Part shown: in pieces, positions 23,143 to 35,705 of the stretch
How the letters are laid out: every line of letters starts with the position of its first letter
Position numbering within the stretch: position 1 is the stretch's first letter
Source: Manduca sexta
Taxonomy: Eukaryota; Arthropoda; Insecta; Lepidoptera; Sphingidae
DNA length: 64,000 nt
Assembly (NCBI RefSeq): GCF_014839805.1
Contig: NC_051139.1
Location: 4,216,001 to 4,280,000 of the forward strand
Reading direction: 5' to 3'
Notes under the pieces: generated by a model
The model's database searches: none
Told to the model about the DNA's origin: nothing
The model's input: the letters and a program-made list of their open reading frames with translations, nothing else
Made by a program: the position numbers and the translations under genes

Positions 23143-23623
23143 AGACGATTAAGGACGACCTTAATAAATTATTTTCAAAAAAAAATAGTTTGCTATTGAG
23201 TTTGAATGAGCCGATCATGATTAGTTAGGTATTTAGGTATTTAGGATTAGTTAGGTATGCGCTACGATTTGCCGTCAAACGACCCATTTGCTCATTCAAA
23301 TCTATGCTCCAAAAGCCATAATTTTAATCTGAATTTTATTTAACCCTTTTTCACAAAACAGCAAACGAAATGTGAATATCGGAACCAGGTGATCATAAAA
23401 CTGAACATTAATTGAGCATTCGACTTTAATTAAAATTAAAATGTTGAAAGTGCGCTGTACATTGGAAATCGTTAATATACTGCCGGGAGGCGCGACGTGG
23501 CGAATTGTGTATTTTAATGAATTTGTGGAGTGCTTTTAAATAAAAATGTGTTATGAAAACTGGGATGATAAATCACTGTTTCAGTATTACTGCTAGTGTT
23601 TACAAGTACATTTGGAGATTTTT
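23143..23623. other. unassigned AT-rich sequence
   Basis: A short direct repeat 'taggtatttaggtattta' lies near 23224-23245. Nothing else is recognised. Confidence 0.4.
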
Positions 23624-23860
23624 GCTGGTAGGATATATTTTATATCCGCTAGAATAGCGACCGCCGTGCACAAGGTGTTACAACCCGCCTTAGTGGCCCA
23701 CGTAAGTGTGTCGTGTTCCGGGATCAGCCTGTTTACATCCGGATCCAAGAGGCTGGCATAACTGTGTTAACTGTCGAGTAATCATCTCTCATCAGTCAAT
23801 ATTATTGGATCCCACTCCACTTACCATCAGGTGCCATGAGATCATTTTGCCGTATCCGTA
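23624..23860 (+). mobile_element. repeat family C copy, well preserved
   Basis: It runs from 'gctggtaggatatattttat' through 'gaccgccgtgcacaaggtgt', 'gtgttccgggatcagcctgt' and 'ccactccacttaccatcagg' to 'gccgtatccgtac'. It is the best preserved C copy here, with that at 44735. A 70-codon frame inside is not a gene. Confidence 0.75.
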
Positions 23861-25620
23861 CATAAAAATTACAGAATTGTTGAGTCATACTGCTAATTTA
23901 AAATCACCCTTGTTTTAAGGATGTTAAGTTCAAGAAGTCCATTTGACGATCATTTATAGAATTTCTAAGACTCCTACGCGTTTACATATGCTCGTTTGAA
24001 TAAAGATAATAGTCTATTTCTAAATGTTATTCTAAAAGATTTTTGGTAAAAAGCTCTAAGGTCTAAATTTTTCAACAAAACATAGCTACTACGATATGTA
24101 TGTACATGCTGTTCAATAGATAATTTTGCCATTTTGACAATTTAATTCTAGAACTTTTATCAATATCGTATAGAATGAGTTAGGGTCATTTTTTAATAAC
24201 AATAAAGGTTATATCAGTCATCAATGCATGTACATAAAATAGAATTTCGATTGTCTTGATAAGTTTGTCATCACAATTTGTGAATATAGGTCACTAATTT
24301 AAGTATGATTACTAGATGATAACGGAGCAATCATTTATAATGATTTAATTACTTTATTACTTAGCTGATAACTTTAATAACTATGAAATTACATGCATTT
24401 TTAGTTGATAATTGAAGTTGAAACTTCAGCGGGATATTTAAATGATTATTAGTAAATAACTTCCAATAAAGTGGTTTATAATTTCATATCTTGTATATTC
24501 AGCTCGTCACATACAATTTTGAAAAGGTATAAACTATAAGCAATATTGAATAAATTTAGATTCTAATGATATTGGGATTAAATCGAAACTTGACTGATGA
24601 CAGGTAGACTCTCAGTCCTAGAAATTCAGCGAAGTCACTTCTGCTATCTGCAGTACGCTTGAAGTCTACGCCAATCTTATATTACATAACTAAACAAGGT
24701 TTCCTTTATACATATTATAATATACAGTGCCATTTTGATAATTAAGATAAATCAAACCACATAAGTACTTATCTTTTTGAAAATAAGACTTTACAATAAT
24801 TTATTCGAACCGCAGATGTAAAATAAAATATGTAAATTACGAATTAAATCCATAAAAAGTATTTTTTATTTTAGACACTCTAATGTCACTTCTACTGCTG
24901 CTCAAAGAAGTCGTAACGACAACATCATACTTTCAATCAAAAATATACTCACACATACACAATACGCACTAAACTACAAACAATCAATAAAGATTTTTGG
25001 CCAAATTTTCGTTATTCAATTATATTTTGGCACAATGATAACAGGGGTAATGAGTACATGGTTTCATTTATTAACGCAATGTCAAAATGATCCTATATGT
25101 AGGCTATTGCATGTATAATAATATTGATATTTTTAGCTTCCCATTTTTCATCGAATACACGTGTTCATAAAAAAACCGGGCAAACTAATGTTCCATTTTC
25201 GTGTTGTATAGATCTTTATAGATAGAATTCGACACCTATACAGACCATTCGTCAATGAAGGCAATCAACGGTTATTGACCCCAGAAGGGGGCTGGCTGAT
25301 CAATATTTCGGCTTTTCATTCCAATTTGACAGCTTTCAATAGGCGAGTACCATTGTTATGACGAAATTACGGTTTCGGCAGGTGGTATGCGCCGGTGAAC
25401 TATTCCAGACTTATGGGGAGACCCTATTTGGTATTTTGATTGTTTTGGTTAGCTATACCTACCCATATAAGCATTTTCAGTAATTAGTGATTTGGTTGAT
25501 AATTACATGTATTATAACAGTTTGTTTTTGTTTAAGGAATTACAACATATAAATAAAGGTCCTGTACTTAAACGTCTTATCCTTACATACATTTATTATG
25601 TGAAGTTTTAAAACCTTTAT
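23861..25620. other. unassigned AT-rich sequence with one unique GC-richer block
   Basis: Most of this is very AT-rich with no signal. Bases about 25225-25440 are unique and balanced ('gaccccagaagggggctggc' at 25278-25297), a candidate conserved non-coding element. Confidence 0.35.
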
Positions 25621-25915
25621 AGTCGCGATGTGATTGCGAAAGTTTGTGAAAATGTTTGGATGTCTGGGCGTTTGGATGTTTGTTACAAGTAAACACAGCA
25701 ACAACTGAACGGATTTGGATGAAATACAGTATATTTGGTGCATATCCTTGCCCTGGATTAACACATAGGCTACTTTTTATCCCGGTGATTGGCTCCTTTG
25801 GAAAATGTAGGATTTTTAATCTAACTTTTAAAAAGATGGCGCTCGTATAGCTAAAGTGTTTTAGACACTTTTATATAAGGAAAGGCTTACCGCACTGGCG
25901 AAGCTACGAGCTACA
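25621..25915 (-). mobile_element. F-related repeat
   Basis: Minus-strand order: 'gtagctcgtagcttcgccag' (25896-25915), then 'gatggcgctc' seen on the plus strand at 25836-25845, 'gggataaaaagtagcctatg' and 'tttcatccaaatccgttcag'. It resembles the lepidopteran 'cttcgcc' repeats. Frames at 25540-25850 are shadows. Confidence 0.6.
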
Positions 25916-27530
25916 CCTATGTCCTCCTAGATCACAAGCTTGTTCTACAACGAACATCTTTATTCCTTTTTTGATAGATTTACGTCCTAGAACCTATAAA
26001 TTTGCTTCTGTGGTTACCTATTGATAACACCAAAAGTAACAAGTTATTCACTTACGTTTTCCTTGAAAAATCAATTTGGCCGCCGACATTTATTCAAATA
26101 TTTAGTCGGCTCTTACATTTTACGTAAAAAAGCAAGCACTTGTGCCGGTCAAATACTCCGGGACGCAATGCCCTGGGGCCTTTGTCAAGGAAATTGCATT
26201 CTGTGTGAAAGGACCCTCTTGAAATAGTCCCCTTGTAGGGTAAGAACCTAAATTGTACAATAAGTGCAACACGCGACACTAAGGAGTTAAGTATTTTGGC
26301 GTCCAAGGAACAATTTATGAAATTGATTCAAATTTTTTGAGTGTTATCGTCTTGTGATTAGTGACTGCATATCGTAAATCAGTTAATACTTGCAAAGGAA
26401 ATGTTAAAGATTGTTAATATTACACGAAAAGTTAATCAAGACCTGAATAGCTAGCTTGACAATGTCGTTTTATTTAGCCTGGATTCTAAGCATTATTAGC
26501 CTTACTTACTGTACTTGAGTGTCGAACACTATAGTTTATGTACTTTACTTATTTTTTGTAGTATTTTTATAGAAAATAATACATCAATACAACAGTATAA
26601 GAATAGAACAGCAATATAACATCCAAGCTATATCACTAGGAGAGTCTTAAGTTCATAGTTTCGTAAACGTACGAAGTACACAACCTTAACTTAATGTTAT
26701 ACATGTTTTCGTTAGTGAATAAGTAAATTGGGACGATTGAGCGTTACAGTATATGCTTATAAATCAGGGAACTTTCAAAAAATATTTGTAGGCCCAGTAT
26801 ATTAGAAAGGACCGCAAATTAGGACTGTATCATCTTTAACCGATGATTTATATTAGGAGAATAAAGAACTCTATGAGGTAGTCGACTATTTTTAAATTAA
26901 ATTTATCAAAAATAAGGGAAAAAGATTTTTTTTAAATCCATTCTATAAAAAGTAACTTATAAAGCTTTGAAATTGGGGTAGCTGTCGAATAATAGTTATT
27001 GCAAACTGTAACGTCACCGAGTGTCACCGGCAATAACACTGCGTGCGTGTATGCGTATTCTACTAGTCGCTTGTCAATAGCCCTGTAGGTGAAAGACCTA
27101 AGTCTAATAATGCGTAACATAACTTCTTCCATGTCCTCCAATCTCTAACTTAATAATAATGATTAGTGGCACAGTCTTTGCAGTGATATCTATCTAGCTC
27201 TATCGCATATTATTAACCCGTACTAAGTAAATTTTGTAAATAACTTGCTACTTGACTAATACATTTTAGTTGTAATGAATCCTCTTTAGGATAGTAGCAC
27301 GTATAATTCGTCTATTGAAATAATGGTTTGCTCCATTAGTCCGTAATGTATGAGGCAAACAAACACAGTCAGGGAGTAAGTGTGTTTTGTTTTGTACTAC
27401 ATTTACAAACTTGAACGTAACGAGAATTTAATTATCTTTTTTATAACTTTACAAATTGTATTAAATAACTCTAATTGCTTACTTATTATAACTAAGTATA
27501 CTCGTATGTAATTTTTTGTTTCGATGACTC
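25916..27530. other. unassigned AT-rich sequence
   Basis: Bases 26105-26250 are unique and somewhat GC-rich, open on both strands (26021-26227 plus, 26094-26306 minus) with no motif. The remainder shows nothing. Confidence 0.35.
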
Positions 27531-27790
27531 CTAAGTAAACTATCGTATCTAAAAATAGTGAGTTTCACTTTTTAGCGTTTCGATATTTAAGCACTGTTTA
27601 CTACTAAATCCATTAAAAAATCTTCATTTATTAACTTTTTTCAATGGGTTTGGTAGTAAGCTGTAAAAAAATCTTCATTAGTTAACTTTTTTTAATAAGT
27701 TTGGAACTGAATAGTACCTAATTAACGAAACGCAAAAAAAGTGTAAATCTCTATTATTACAGATACGATAGTTTACTTAGGAGCCATCGA
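27531..27790. mobile_element. MITE family H, copy 2
   Basis: Terminal inverted repeats of about 29 bp are intact: TCGATGACTCCTAAGTAAAC at the left and its near complement ending at 27790. Inside is a small duplication of a 'aaaaaatcttcatt...ttaacttttttcaatgggtttgg' type block (27620-27705), so this copy is longer than the others. Confidence 0.8.
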
Positions 27791-28342
27791 TGTGCTTGTG
27801 TCAAAGAAAAACTTTACTTTACTTTGTGTTTTAAGTCCTAAACTTAAAATCAAAGCAATTAGTTCACCGTCAAAGCATTAAGTTAGTTTCCTAGATTAGC
27901 GATGCGGTACCTTAGCAGAAAAAATACATCTCACTCAAAAAAAAATCTTGAAAACCTTGAGCTAAAATTGTTCTCTAGTTATAGGTTTCTTGCATGGTTA
28001 GGTCTTCTTATCATTAAATTCTCAGTAGCGCAAATTGACAGTTACTTTATAGGACTTCGACGTGACGAGCATTGCTAGAGAAGTGGACAAAACAAACAAT
28101 GAAAGAATCCATACCTATAATAGGTTTAACAACTGTAGGGGGAAGTCTGTCTATTTGTTACGCTTTCACACCTAAGTTACTGATAATGACTAATCAATGT
28201 GAATGAGATTCAATACGAAGTAATCATAAGCACCGATTTTTATTATTTTCAAAAAAATCTATTTAACTTATAAAAAAAATATTTCACACGGGTGCTGCTG
28301 CGAGGAAAAGTTGGTAAGTAATTATATAGTTACCTTCATTTC
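27791..28342. other. unassigned sequence
   Basis: AT-rich. No element recognised. Confidence 0.4.
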
Positions 28343-28757
28343 CTATTTGTAGTAGTGCGTAGGGGCTGTGGGTCCAAAGCTCCAAGCTTTTAATTGAAAT
28401 TTCTTGCCCAAAACTGTTGTCCTCAGGCATACTTGAAAAACTGTTTTAGGCCGACGCCACATTATAAAAATATAAGAGCAGACAGGAACAAGGATGGCTA
28501 ATATCACGCCTTCATTGATATCAACTAACAGACGATCAGTCTTATACAAAACCCACATTGCACACCGAACGGGAATATGCAAAAATGGGGATATACGCGT
28601 CGGGATTTGGAAATACAATTTTCTACACAGTGAATCCGGGAGGAGAGATCAACCGCTTCAGATCTGCGGATTTACTATGACAGGCACATTTCATATCGAA
28701 ATAAAATTGATTCAGTCGAACGAAGTTGTGACATCGTGTTGGATTGCGAAAGCCTAA
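28343..28757. other. region open on both strands, unidentified
   Basis: A 91-codon minus frame (28343-28618) contains a hydrophobic stretch, GVILAILVPVCSYIFIMW, followed by basic residues. An 87-codon plus frame (28494-28757) overlaps it. The composition is more balanced than the flanks. It may be a decayed coding exon of a membrane protein or chance. I recognise no family. Confidence 0.15.
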
Positions 28758-29438
28758 AGATCCTTTTGAAAATTTCCGCTCGCCCTTTTGTGAACGTTTA
28801 CAAATGTTTATTTGAATCAGATATTTGGGTTAAGTGTTAATCAATATTGTTAATTATAGTTTGAGTTATTCATGTGTGCCTGCGTGCATGTTGGCTTATA
28901 GTTATTTGGAATTCGGTTGGCTTTTATTAAATTACATTATGTATTAAATTCGGTATATTTTATGAGATTCCTTTGGTTTTTTATGGATTATTAAATAGAA
29001 AAGTAGGTAGAGTTTAATTTTATTGCAAGTAACATGAGAGTTTCATGAAAAAGTTTTGGCCATATTAGATATATTTTTTTTTTATAAAATTCATTTTCTT
29101 CAGCTATTGGTTATATTTGCATATTTTCCATTTATAGGTGGAAAAGATGATCCATACATGAAAGAATCATGAACAAGAAATAAAAATAATCGCAGTTATT
29201 TAAATTACAATAACGACTCTCTTCGACGCTACCGCAAGATCGATTACTGATAACGAATAGTTATCGTTCACCAAACCAAACAATAGATGGCGCTGTTTTA
29301 AATCGATGAAATGATTATTGTATATGCTGTAGTTCTACAGAATTTGCTTGTTCTTGTTCTTAGACAAAATTATATCAAATTGATTTTACTTTTCAATTTA
29401 TAATCAAAGATTCATAATAAAAGTATTATTGGAATAAT
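28758..29438. other. unassigned AT-rich sequence
   Basis: Nothing recognised beyond an 'acaatagatggcgctg' string near 29280, which is common in lepidopteran non-coding DNA. Confidence 0.4.
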
Positions 29439-29443
29439 AAAAA
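29439..29443 (-). terminator. Pol III T-run for the first tRNA-Val
   Basis: Five consecutive T on the minus strand, starting 5 bases after the discriminator base. A T-run of four or more ends Pol III transcription. Confidence 0.75.
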
Positions 29444-29447
29444 GAAA

Positions 29448-29520
29448 TGTTTCCGCCCGGGATCGAACCGGGGGCCTTCTGCGTGTTAGGCAGATGTGAT
29501 AACCGCTACACCACGGAAAC
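29448..29520 (-). tRNA. tRNA-Val (anticodon AAC), copy 1
   Basis: A 73-nt minus-strand gene that folds into a standard cloverleaf. The acceptor GTTTCCG pairs with CGGAAAC. The anticodon stem TCTGC pairs with GCAGA around the loop CTAACAC (anticodon AAC, plus-strand 29485-29487). The T stem CCCGG pairs with CCGGG around TTCGATC. The variable loop is AGGCC and the discriminator base is A. There is no intron and CCA is not encoded. The product decodes GUU and, after A34-to-inosine editing, GUC and GUA valine codons. Internal A and B boxes serve as the promoter and a T-run follows. It matches copy 3 exactly. Confidence 0.97.
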
Positions 29521-29904
29521 CTTATGTATTTGTGGCAAAATTGTAGTACATAAACTATTATAATCAATAGTATTATACACGCATAAGTTTCATGTGACAC
29601 TTGTGTGATTGGTACTTTCACTTTATTCATTCGATCGTCACTTGTGATTATTTAAGAATTCGTATGATAACATAAAACTGATAAATTATACGACGTGTGT
29701 AGTTACAGCAAACGAAACAAATTGTTTTATGTAAATATATAACATAAACAGGGTATCCTATAATTGGAAACATAGATTATAATATAGTGCTTACAAACAT
29801 TAATTTATATCTTGTTTTCATAATATAAACACCTTTCTGTTTAAAATTTCGCGAGTAATATAAAACTACTAAGATAAGTTTCAAAAGACAAATTATTAAA
29901 AAGC
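29521..29904. other. unassigned AT-rich sequence
   Basis: Upstream flank of the tRNA gene. No element recognised. Confidence 0.4.
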
Positions 29905-30070
29905 CTTTATGTATTAACATAAAACTAGTTTTCCGGATTATATCACGGTTTTTTATATTATTATAATTATCTTCCGAAGTTCAAAGACTGCAGCCTTCAT
30001 AGTCACGGGACGGCTTGAGTTGTTGGTCGTCCAAAAAGTCAAAGTTACAATATCTGACTAACATTTTACA
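29905..30070 (+). mobile_element. foldback element G5, diverged
   Basis: It contains 'aaaactagttttccggatta' (29922-29941), then 'cacggttttttatattatta', 'gcagccttcatagtcacggg' and 'cgtccaaaaagtcaaagtta'. The outer ends are decayed. Confidence 0.5.
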
Positions 30071-31082
30071 ATAAAGTATACATTTTGATTTTTTTTAGCT
30101 GTTGACGTTCCAATCTACGCAGAAGATTCGCTGCCAGACTTTAAGACACTGTGAGTTCATTCATATAACGTTGATTATTTTAATAGTCTCCAGTTACTAC
30201 TAAAGGAATTTTACTTACAGTATTTTCAGTAGCTATTAAAATAAGTGTACTAAAAAGAAATACAAATTTGAGACAATCAACCCTAAGTTTACCAACTCGT
30301 AAACACTAGGTACCTACTCGTCTATAGAAAACACAACAGAGCATAAACGTTCAGTATTTACTATGAAAATATTTAATGTATTCATAAAATCCAATTACCG
30401 TGGGGAAGTTAGCTCATATTAACGCTAAAGTTTCCAACTTCAGGTGATGCTGTTCCCACACTACAATGTACTGCGCGGAGACAGCTAATTATATTAATGG
30501 AGGAGGCATTATATTGCTGTGGTGGTAAAATATTATGTTGAACAATGTATAGCATCAGCTTTAATGTCAATATAAGTTTTGTTTTTTACTACTAGCATTT
30601 CGGTGGATGCCGCGACTGCCCAAAGTATGTATTATGACTCAAGAATACCTGTAGCTTCTATGAGTTAGAAATCCTGGAGGCACTACATAGGGTGAAGTTT
30701 TTGCACTTCTCGGCGTATTTCTGGGTCTGAGTCCAATTGCACTGGCGATGGGGGTTTCAACTAAACCTTTAAAACGAGATAAATTAGAAGGTAAATATTC
30801 AAAATAATTATGAAGTTGGATTAGATGTTATGATAACTATGGGGTTATAATATTAAATGTCCAGTCACTTAACGCTAGGTCTTTAGTGTCTTATTTACAC
30901 TTTCGAAATGCAATATCGTGGTGGTATAAATACAAAAAGACGGATGACGACGGACGAGACGGACTATCTATTTCGATAAGTATGTGAAACACGAAAGACA
31001 TGCCAAGTATATCATCTAGTTACCGAATAGAATTCCTATATATAAAAATGATAGTTATCTTGTAAACTAAAGTCGTACCATC
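30071..31082. other. unassigned sequence
   Basis: No certain element. Bases 30595-30770 are more balanced and may be a decayed interspersed repeat. No open frame of note. Confidence 0.35.
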
Positions 31083-31276
31083 GCAACCTCTATATCTACT
31101 GCCAAGCAGCATCGTGCAAGCAATGTTGTATTCCACTTTGAAGGACATTGAATTAATGGGAATTATGAGACTTTATCATGTCTTAGGGTGACGAGCGCTA
31201 CAATATCGATATTTCTATTGTAGTCGTATCGCGTAGCATCAAGCAAGCGGCTTGTTCGTCTCGTCATTCATTCATA
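31083..31276 (+). mobile_element. repeat family D copy, diverged
   Basis: It keeps 'gcaatgttgtattccacttt', 'gaaggacattgaattaatgg' and the 3' 'gcttgttcgtctcgtcattc'. A SINE-B 3' part in the opposite orientation abuts it. Confidence 0.6.
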
Positions 31277-31400
31277 TACACACACTCATGCCTTTAATCC
31301 CCGAGTGGGTAGGCAGAGGCGCAACAGGTCCAACCACTTTCCACCATGTCCGTCCCATAATGTGATAGGCGACGAGCCTATCACCATATCGGACACATTC
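31277..31400 (-). mobile_element. SINE-B 3' fragment
   Basis: The minus strand has 'ggtgataggctcgtcgccta', 'tcacattatgggacgg' and 'gcctctgcctacccactcgg', then the tail side. The tRNA-like head is missing. It is joined directly to the D repeat. Confidence 0.65.
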
Positions 31401-33460
31401 ATTCATATAAAAACAAAATCGTTTCATATCAAATCATGTCAAAATGAAATAACGCATCCAATTAATGAATTTTTAATGCATCATGTTTTATAACATTCTC
31501 ACTGGACAAGTTTCCAGTGCGTTATTTAATGAAGTTAGTTTATTAGTTGTCGCCATTATACAGTCCGTGCGATTTTAACACGCTTCCCGGGAATGTTCCT
31601 GGGCATAATTAAAATTGTGCCGTATCGGATGTACTCGTAAAATATGGTTAAATATGAATGGGGGGACTCTAGTTAATAAAGTTTGATATATTATGCTTAA
31701 GATAGAATGCGGCGTGTGTCTTATTCGTGTCCGTACCTTCTTATTATCTTCTGGGCGCCGGGAGGGGGGTGCAAGTAGGTACATGTGCATCTTCTAAAAT
31801 AAGTAACAAAAATATAAGTCACTTAATAAATCTGCAACAATGGAAACTATCGACTACAGAGGTTTTTTAATGGTAAAGCATTATCAAAAACCCGCGCGAT
31901 TTAAATTTCAAAAAACTTATTATGAAGTACAGTGCGTAGGTGCAGATGCACCTCCCTAAAACCAACCTTGGCGGGGCCTATGATAGATTGTGATATTTTT
32001 ATAAAGTTTTCATATCACAGCTTATACTTTCTATCAGTCAAGGGATGACCTAAGAGTTTTCAATCCATGAAGGGGTTGAACCCTTATAAAAGACAAGTTT
32101 CATGTCATATCCCACTAAAGTACAAATTGCACGCGTACAAGCATACACTCGTTAGACATAATTCGAACTGTATTGGATAAATCTGCGATGAAGTATTAAA
32201 TACCTTTTCTGTGCTATTTCCAATTATGTTATGGCTCATTTTTCCATGTCAATAACACAAAAAACTCACTTAGCAACACATAACTACTTAACTTAGAACT
32301 TCACAGTTTCCAAGTTTATACACGATACCAACCACATTTCGACCGACTGAGAGGTCAAAATAAATTGGTCGATAGAGTACGAAGCCAAAGTTGCCGGTAG
32401 TGTCATCTCCCCCGTTTTTGTTGGGCCTAGTTTGAAGAAAATTGCAGTAGACAGGCACTTTCGGGAAAATACATTTTGTCAATGGTAGACATGATTTATT
32501 CTATAAAGTGTTGAAATGTCAATGTTGAGTATTAAATACAAAAACATTACCCGTATTTGAGTTATTGATCTAGAGGGGTTGTTACTGATTACTGTATAAA
32601 CTGTTCGATTTATTGATTTAGAACACAAATGATCTATCTAGTTAGATGGCCTATGTTTTCAATGTGATTTTTTTCTGAGTACTCTAATAATTTTCTTTGT
32701 ATTTTATAATTATGTAGCAACAGGGCAGTATTGTTGACGAAATTATATGATTCGAACCATAATACATTATCAAGATACTATGGAAAACATTTTTATCCGA
32801 GTTGGTACTTGTCCACATCAGGAAAGAAACGGACCAATAAAACAATAGCGTAATGAAATTCCACAAACCAATCCGGTCTAATTGAGGATTCCAATGATTA
32901 ATTGAAAAAGTTTAATATCCTTTTTTATTTATCCCTCATCCCCAAGGTGGGCCCGCACCCCACGATCACTTCAAGGGTACTTCAGAGCTGTTGCGTACAT
33001 CCCCTGTGCGTTTTCAAGGAGTTCAGATTTGGGACGCTATTTCGATTTGTTCGAGTAATGTTTGTATTTCACAAGATCAACTTAAACAATATTGATTTTG
33101 GATTTAGAATTGAATTTTCTGTTATATTTTTGAAGTTCCGCAGAGGTAACTAGGAGATATGGAGAATTAAATTGTAATGTCATAAATTAGAATACAAGAT
33201 TACACCCACACAGTTTTATTTGATATTTTAAGGTTATGCCTAAGTATATAAGGTCATTTTGACATAGCGATAATAAATGAACCCACGGTCTCATCTTTAC
33301 CTCTGCTAACATTGTGCTAAAATTATCCATGAACGGATATTTTCACCAAAAATCCCGGTTTTGAATTTGAGATTTTTATCATTTTGTAGTTTAATGCAAA
33401 TATAGCTTGTACGTGAGTATATTTCTGACTGAATTTGTGCTGTTGCCGCTACGATAAATA
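31401..33460. other. unassigned AT-rich sequence
   Basis: Two kilobases without a clear element. Bases 32935-33050 are unique and more GC-rich, with an 83-codon plus frame (32902-33153) that has no motif. Confidence 0.35.
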
Positions 33461-33515
33461 CTTTTATAGTATACTGTACTTTTATACTACTTTTATAGTA
33501 CTAGTACTTTTATAG
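33461..33515. repeat. short tandem repeat of 'acttttatagt' type
   Basis: The string 'acttttatag' occurs at about 33461, 33488 and 33504 with short variants between. This is a small AT minisatellite next to an F repeat. Confidence 0.6.
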
Positions 33516-33519
33516 TGTT

Positions 33520-33762
33520 ATCTATACTAATATTATACGGAGTATTTTTTTTTACTTTGTATGTTTGTCCTCTACAAAAACTTACTACCTCTACTAAACT
33601 TTGGAACTATTGAATAATTTAGAAAAATTTTTCGCTAATAGGAAGCTACATTAGTCCTGAGTGCTATAGGGTCCTTATTATATTAGGCCGGGAAAATATA
33701 AAGCGGGACCTTTATCCCGGAAAAATTTATCACGTAGGCGAAGCCGCGATCAAAAGCTAGTT
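33520..33762 (-). mobile_element. repeat family F copy
   Basis: On the minus strand it starts 'aactagcttttgatcgcggc' (33743-33762). It passes through 'gggataaaggtcccgcttta' and 'gtagcttcctattagcg', and ends with 'taatattagtatagata'. It has a complete outline, and its boundary is clear at the 5' end. Confidence 0.7.
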
Positions 33763-34024
33763 GCGTATAAAATGAAAATTACTTTTTGTTGATATTTATT
33801 TAGTTCGAAACTTACTTTTTATTATTTTATATCTACGTTATGAGTAACCAATTGTAGTATTATTTTCACGTATGTGACTTCATTAAGTAACGCATGGTAA
33901 AAACGACCTTGAGTAGAGAATATACAGATATATAATAGTGTATTCAGTCAGGTACGATATCTCATGTCCCACGTAAGAAGAACAACCATTTTATAACATC
34001 AATTTCCACGATTAAACCAGAGGT

Positions 34025-34107
34025 ATTTAATAATAATAATAATATTAGCCCTGTATTATATACTGTCCCACTGCTGGGCACGGGCTCCTCTACTACTGAG
34101 AGGTATT
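34025..34107 (-). mobile_element. SINE-A 3' fragment
   Basis: Only the last 80 bases remain: (ATT)n tail, 'gccctgtattatatactgtc' and 'cctctactactgagagg' on the plus strand. This is a strongly 5'-truncated insertion. Confidence 0.75.
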
Positions 34108-34309
34108 TATACGAAACTATTCCTGTAACCGGACCGATCTGACTCTAATAATGTCTTCGGTGTTGCGTCCCAAATTTATTGCTGTACAGCGCCGTATATC
34201 ATACTGCGGCGACAGGGGGACGTGTCTATTTATATTAGACAGTTTCTTGTTAAGCTTTTTATATAAGATTAAGATAAATATACTCGTATATAATAAGTTT
34301 ATAGAGGCA

Positions 34310-34495
34310 AGCATTGACCGCGGCTTTGCCCGCGTGAAAGGGTTTTTTCGGGATAAAAGTCCCGCTTTATATTTTCCCGGGATAAAATTGAGCCTAAATT
34401 TTAAGTTAGACTTCTAGCAATACATTGGTGATGATTGTATTCAAGTCCATGCAGTAAGCTTTGACTAAAGCGCGTGTAAACATACAGACAGAAAA
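34310..34495 (+). mobile_element. repeat family F copy
   Basis: 'gcggctttgcccgcgtgaaa' at 34320-34339, then 'cgggataaaagtcccgcttt' and 'atattttcccgggataaaat'. The 3' half is diverged. Confidence 0.65.
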
Positions 34496-35295
34496 CAAAT
34501 CTAAAAATTGTTGTCTGGGCTTCTGTTGCTGTAGTAAAAACTGTCATATTAGTTCTGTCCAATATTTATAATATAGAGTCATCAGCCTATTACACTTTTA
34601 TTATATTTAATTTTATACATTTATAAAAGTTATTCATTAGTCCAGTTCTATTAACCATAGATACTTACTCACTGTGCTAGTAAAATTAGGCAAGTAAAAA
34701 TGAAGACTGGTTCTATGATAGTGTATTTTTCAATTGTACAACTTCAGATACTGTATTTTTCTTTGATCGAACCTCTTCAAAATCTTTTGTTATAGCACAG
34801 CCATAGATCTCTTTATATAAATCAGGAAAATGATTTTTCCTGATTCATTCACTAGGCAACTAAATCATAAAATCAGAATCTACAAAAAATCTTATACACA
34901 AATCATATTTTATATAAAAAATCAATAACAACTTCACATAATACGGATTTGCACAATACGGCATTGGAAAATGAGTAATAAATCACGAGGCTGGCGGCTG
35001 CGAGAGCTAGTTATGAAATTATTAAGGCGGCAAAATATCGTCAGCTATACGAAACTCGACATTTCCTCCGCAAGTACTCGACGTCCAGTGCTCCCAGAGT
35101 GCAGTCACACCGGAGTGTAACAGATTCTATTTAAGAAGATATAAATATTATTTATTTAACACTTTATATACAGAGAAGTATATAGGCGGACTTCATGTCA
35201 GAGGCATTTTTTTACCAGTTAAACTTAGGGTGGCGCAGGAATAAACAAGGTGCATCTGTAAAAGGTGAAATAAATATACCTATAAATATTACTTG
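34496..35295. other. unassigned sequence with one hairpin
   Basis: A perfect 11-bp stem AATCAGGAAAA (34820-34830) pairs with 34835-34845 around a 4-nt loop. Bases 34975-35120 are unique and relatively GC-rich. No gene recognised. Confidence 0.35.
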
Positions 35296-35539
35296 TACAC
35301 ACACATTTACGCTTATTATCCTCGAAGGCGTAGGTCCAACTGGTACACCCACTTTGCGTCGTATGTATTCCGTCCCTTGATGTAATAGTGGGCGAGGCTA
35401 TAGTCATATCGGGTGAAAATTCCAGATTGCGGACTAATACTGAGTAGAAAAACCTAATATCACTTTACCCGACCCGGGGATCGAACCCGAGACCTCAGCA
35501 CTGCAGTCGTACCGTAATACAATTACGCCATCAAGGCAG
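35296..35539 (-). mobile_element. SINE-B copy, nearly full length
   Basis: The minus-strand head starts at 35539 ('ctgccttgatggcgtaattg' in form). It has a B box 'ggttcgatccc' near 35482, and the body runs to the tail near 35300. It is moderately diverged. Open frames across it on both strands are artefacts. Confidence 0.75.
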
Positions 35540-35574
35540 ACCTAATAGTTAAGAAATAAAATATTAGCTAAAAA

Positions 35575-35705
35575 TTTCGATGTATGTGAAGCGTGCTATC
35601 CCCCAATAGGCGAGGATGGTGGACTAAGAGCTAAACCCTCTTATTTCCTAGTAGTAAATAAGTCCCGGATCCAGAAGTGACACGATATTTATTATAGGAC
35701 TTATG
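35575..35705 (+). mobile_element. SINE-A 3' fragment, degraded
   Basis: 'tatgtgaagcgtgctatccc', 'gcgaggatggtggactaaga' and 'taggacttatgttgg' follow the SINE-A 3' order, with an insertion in the 'ctctcagtagtagag' region. Confidence 0.4.
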
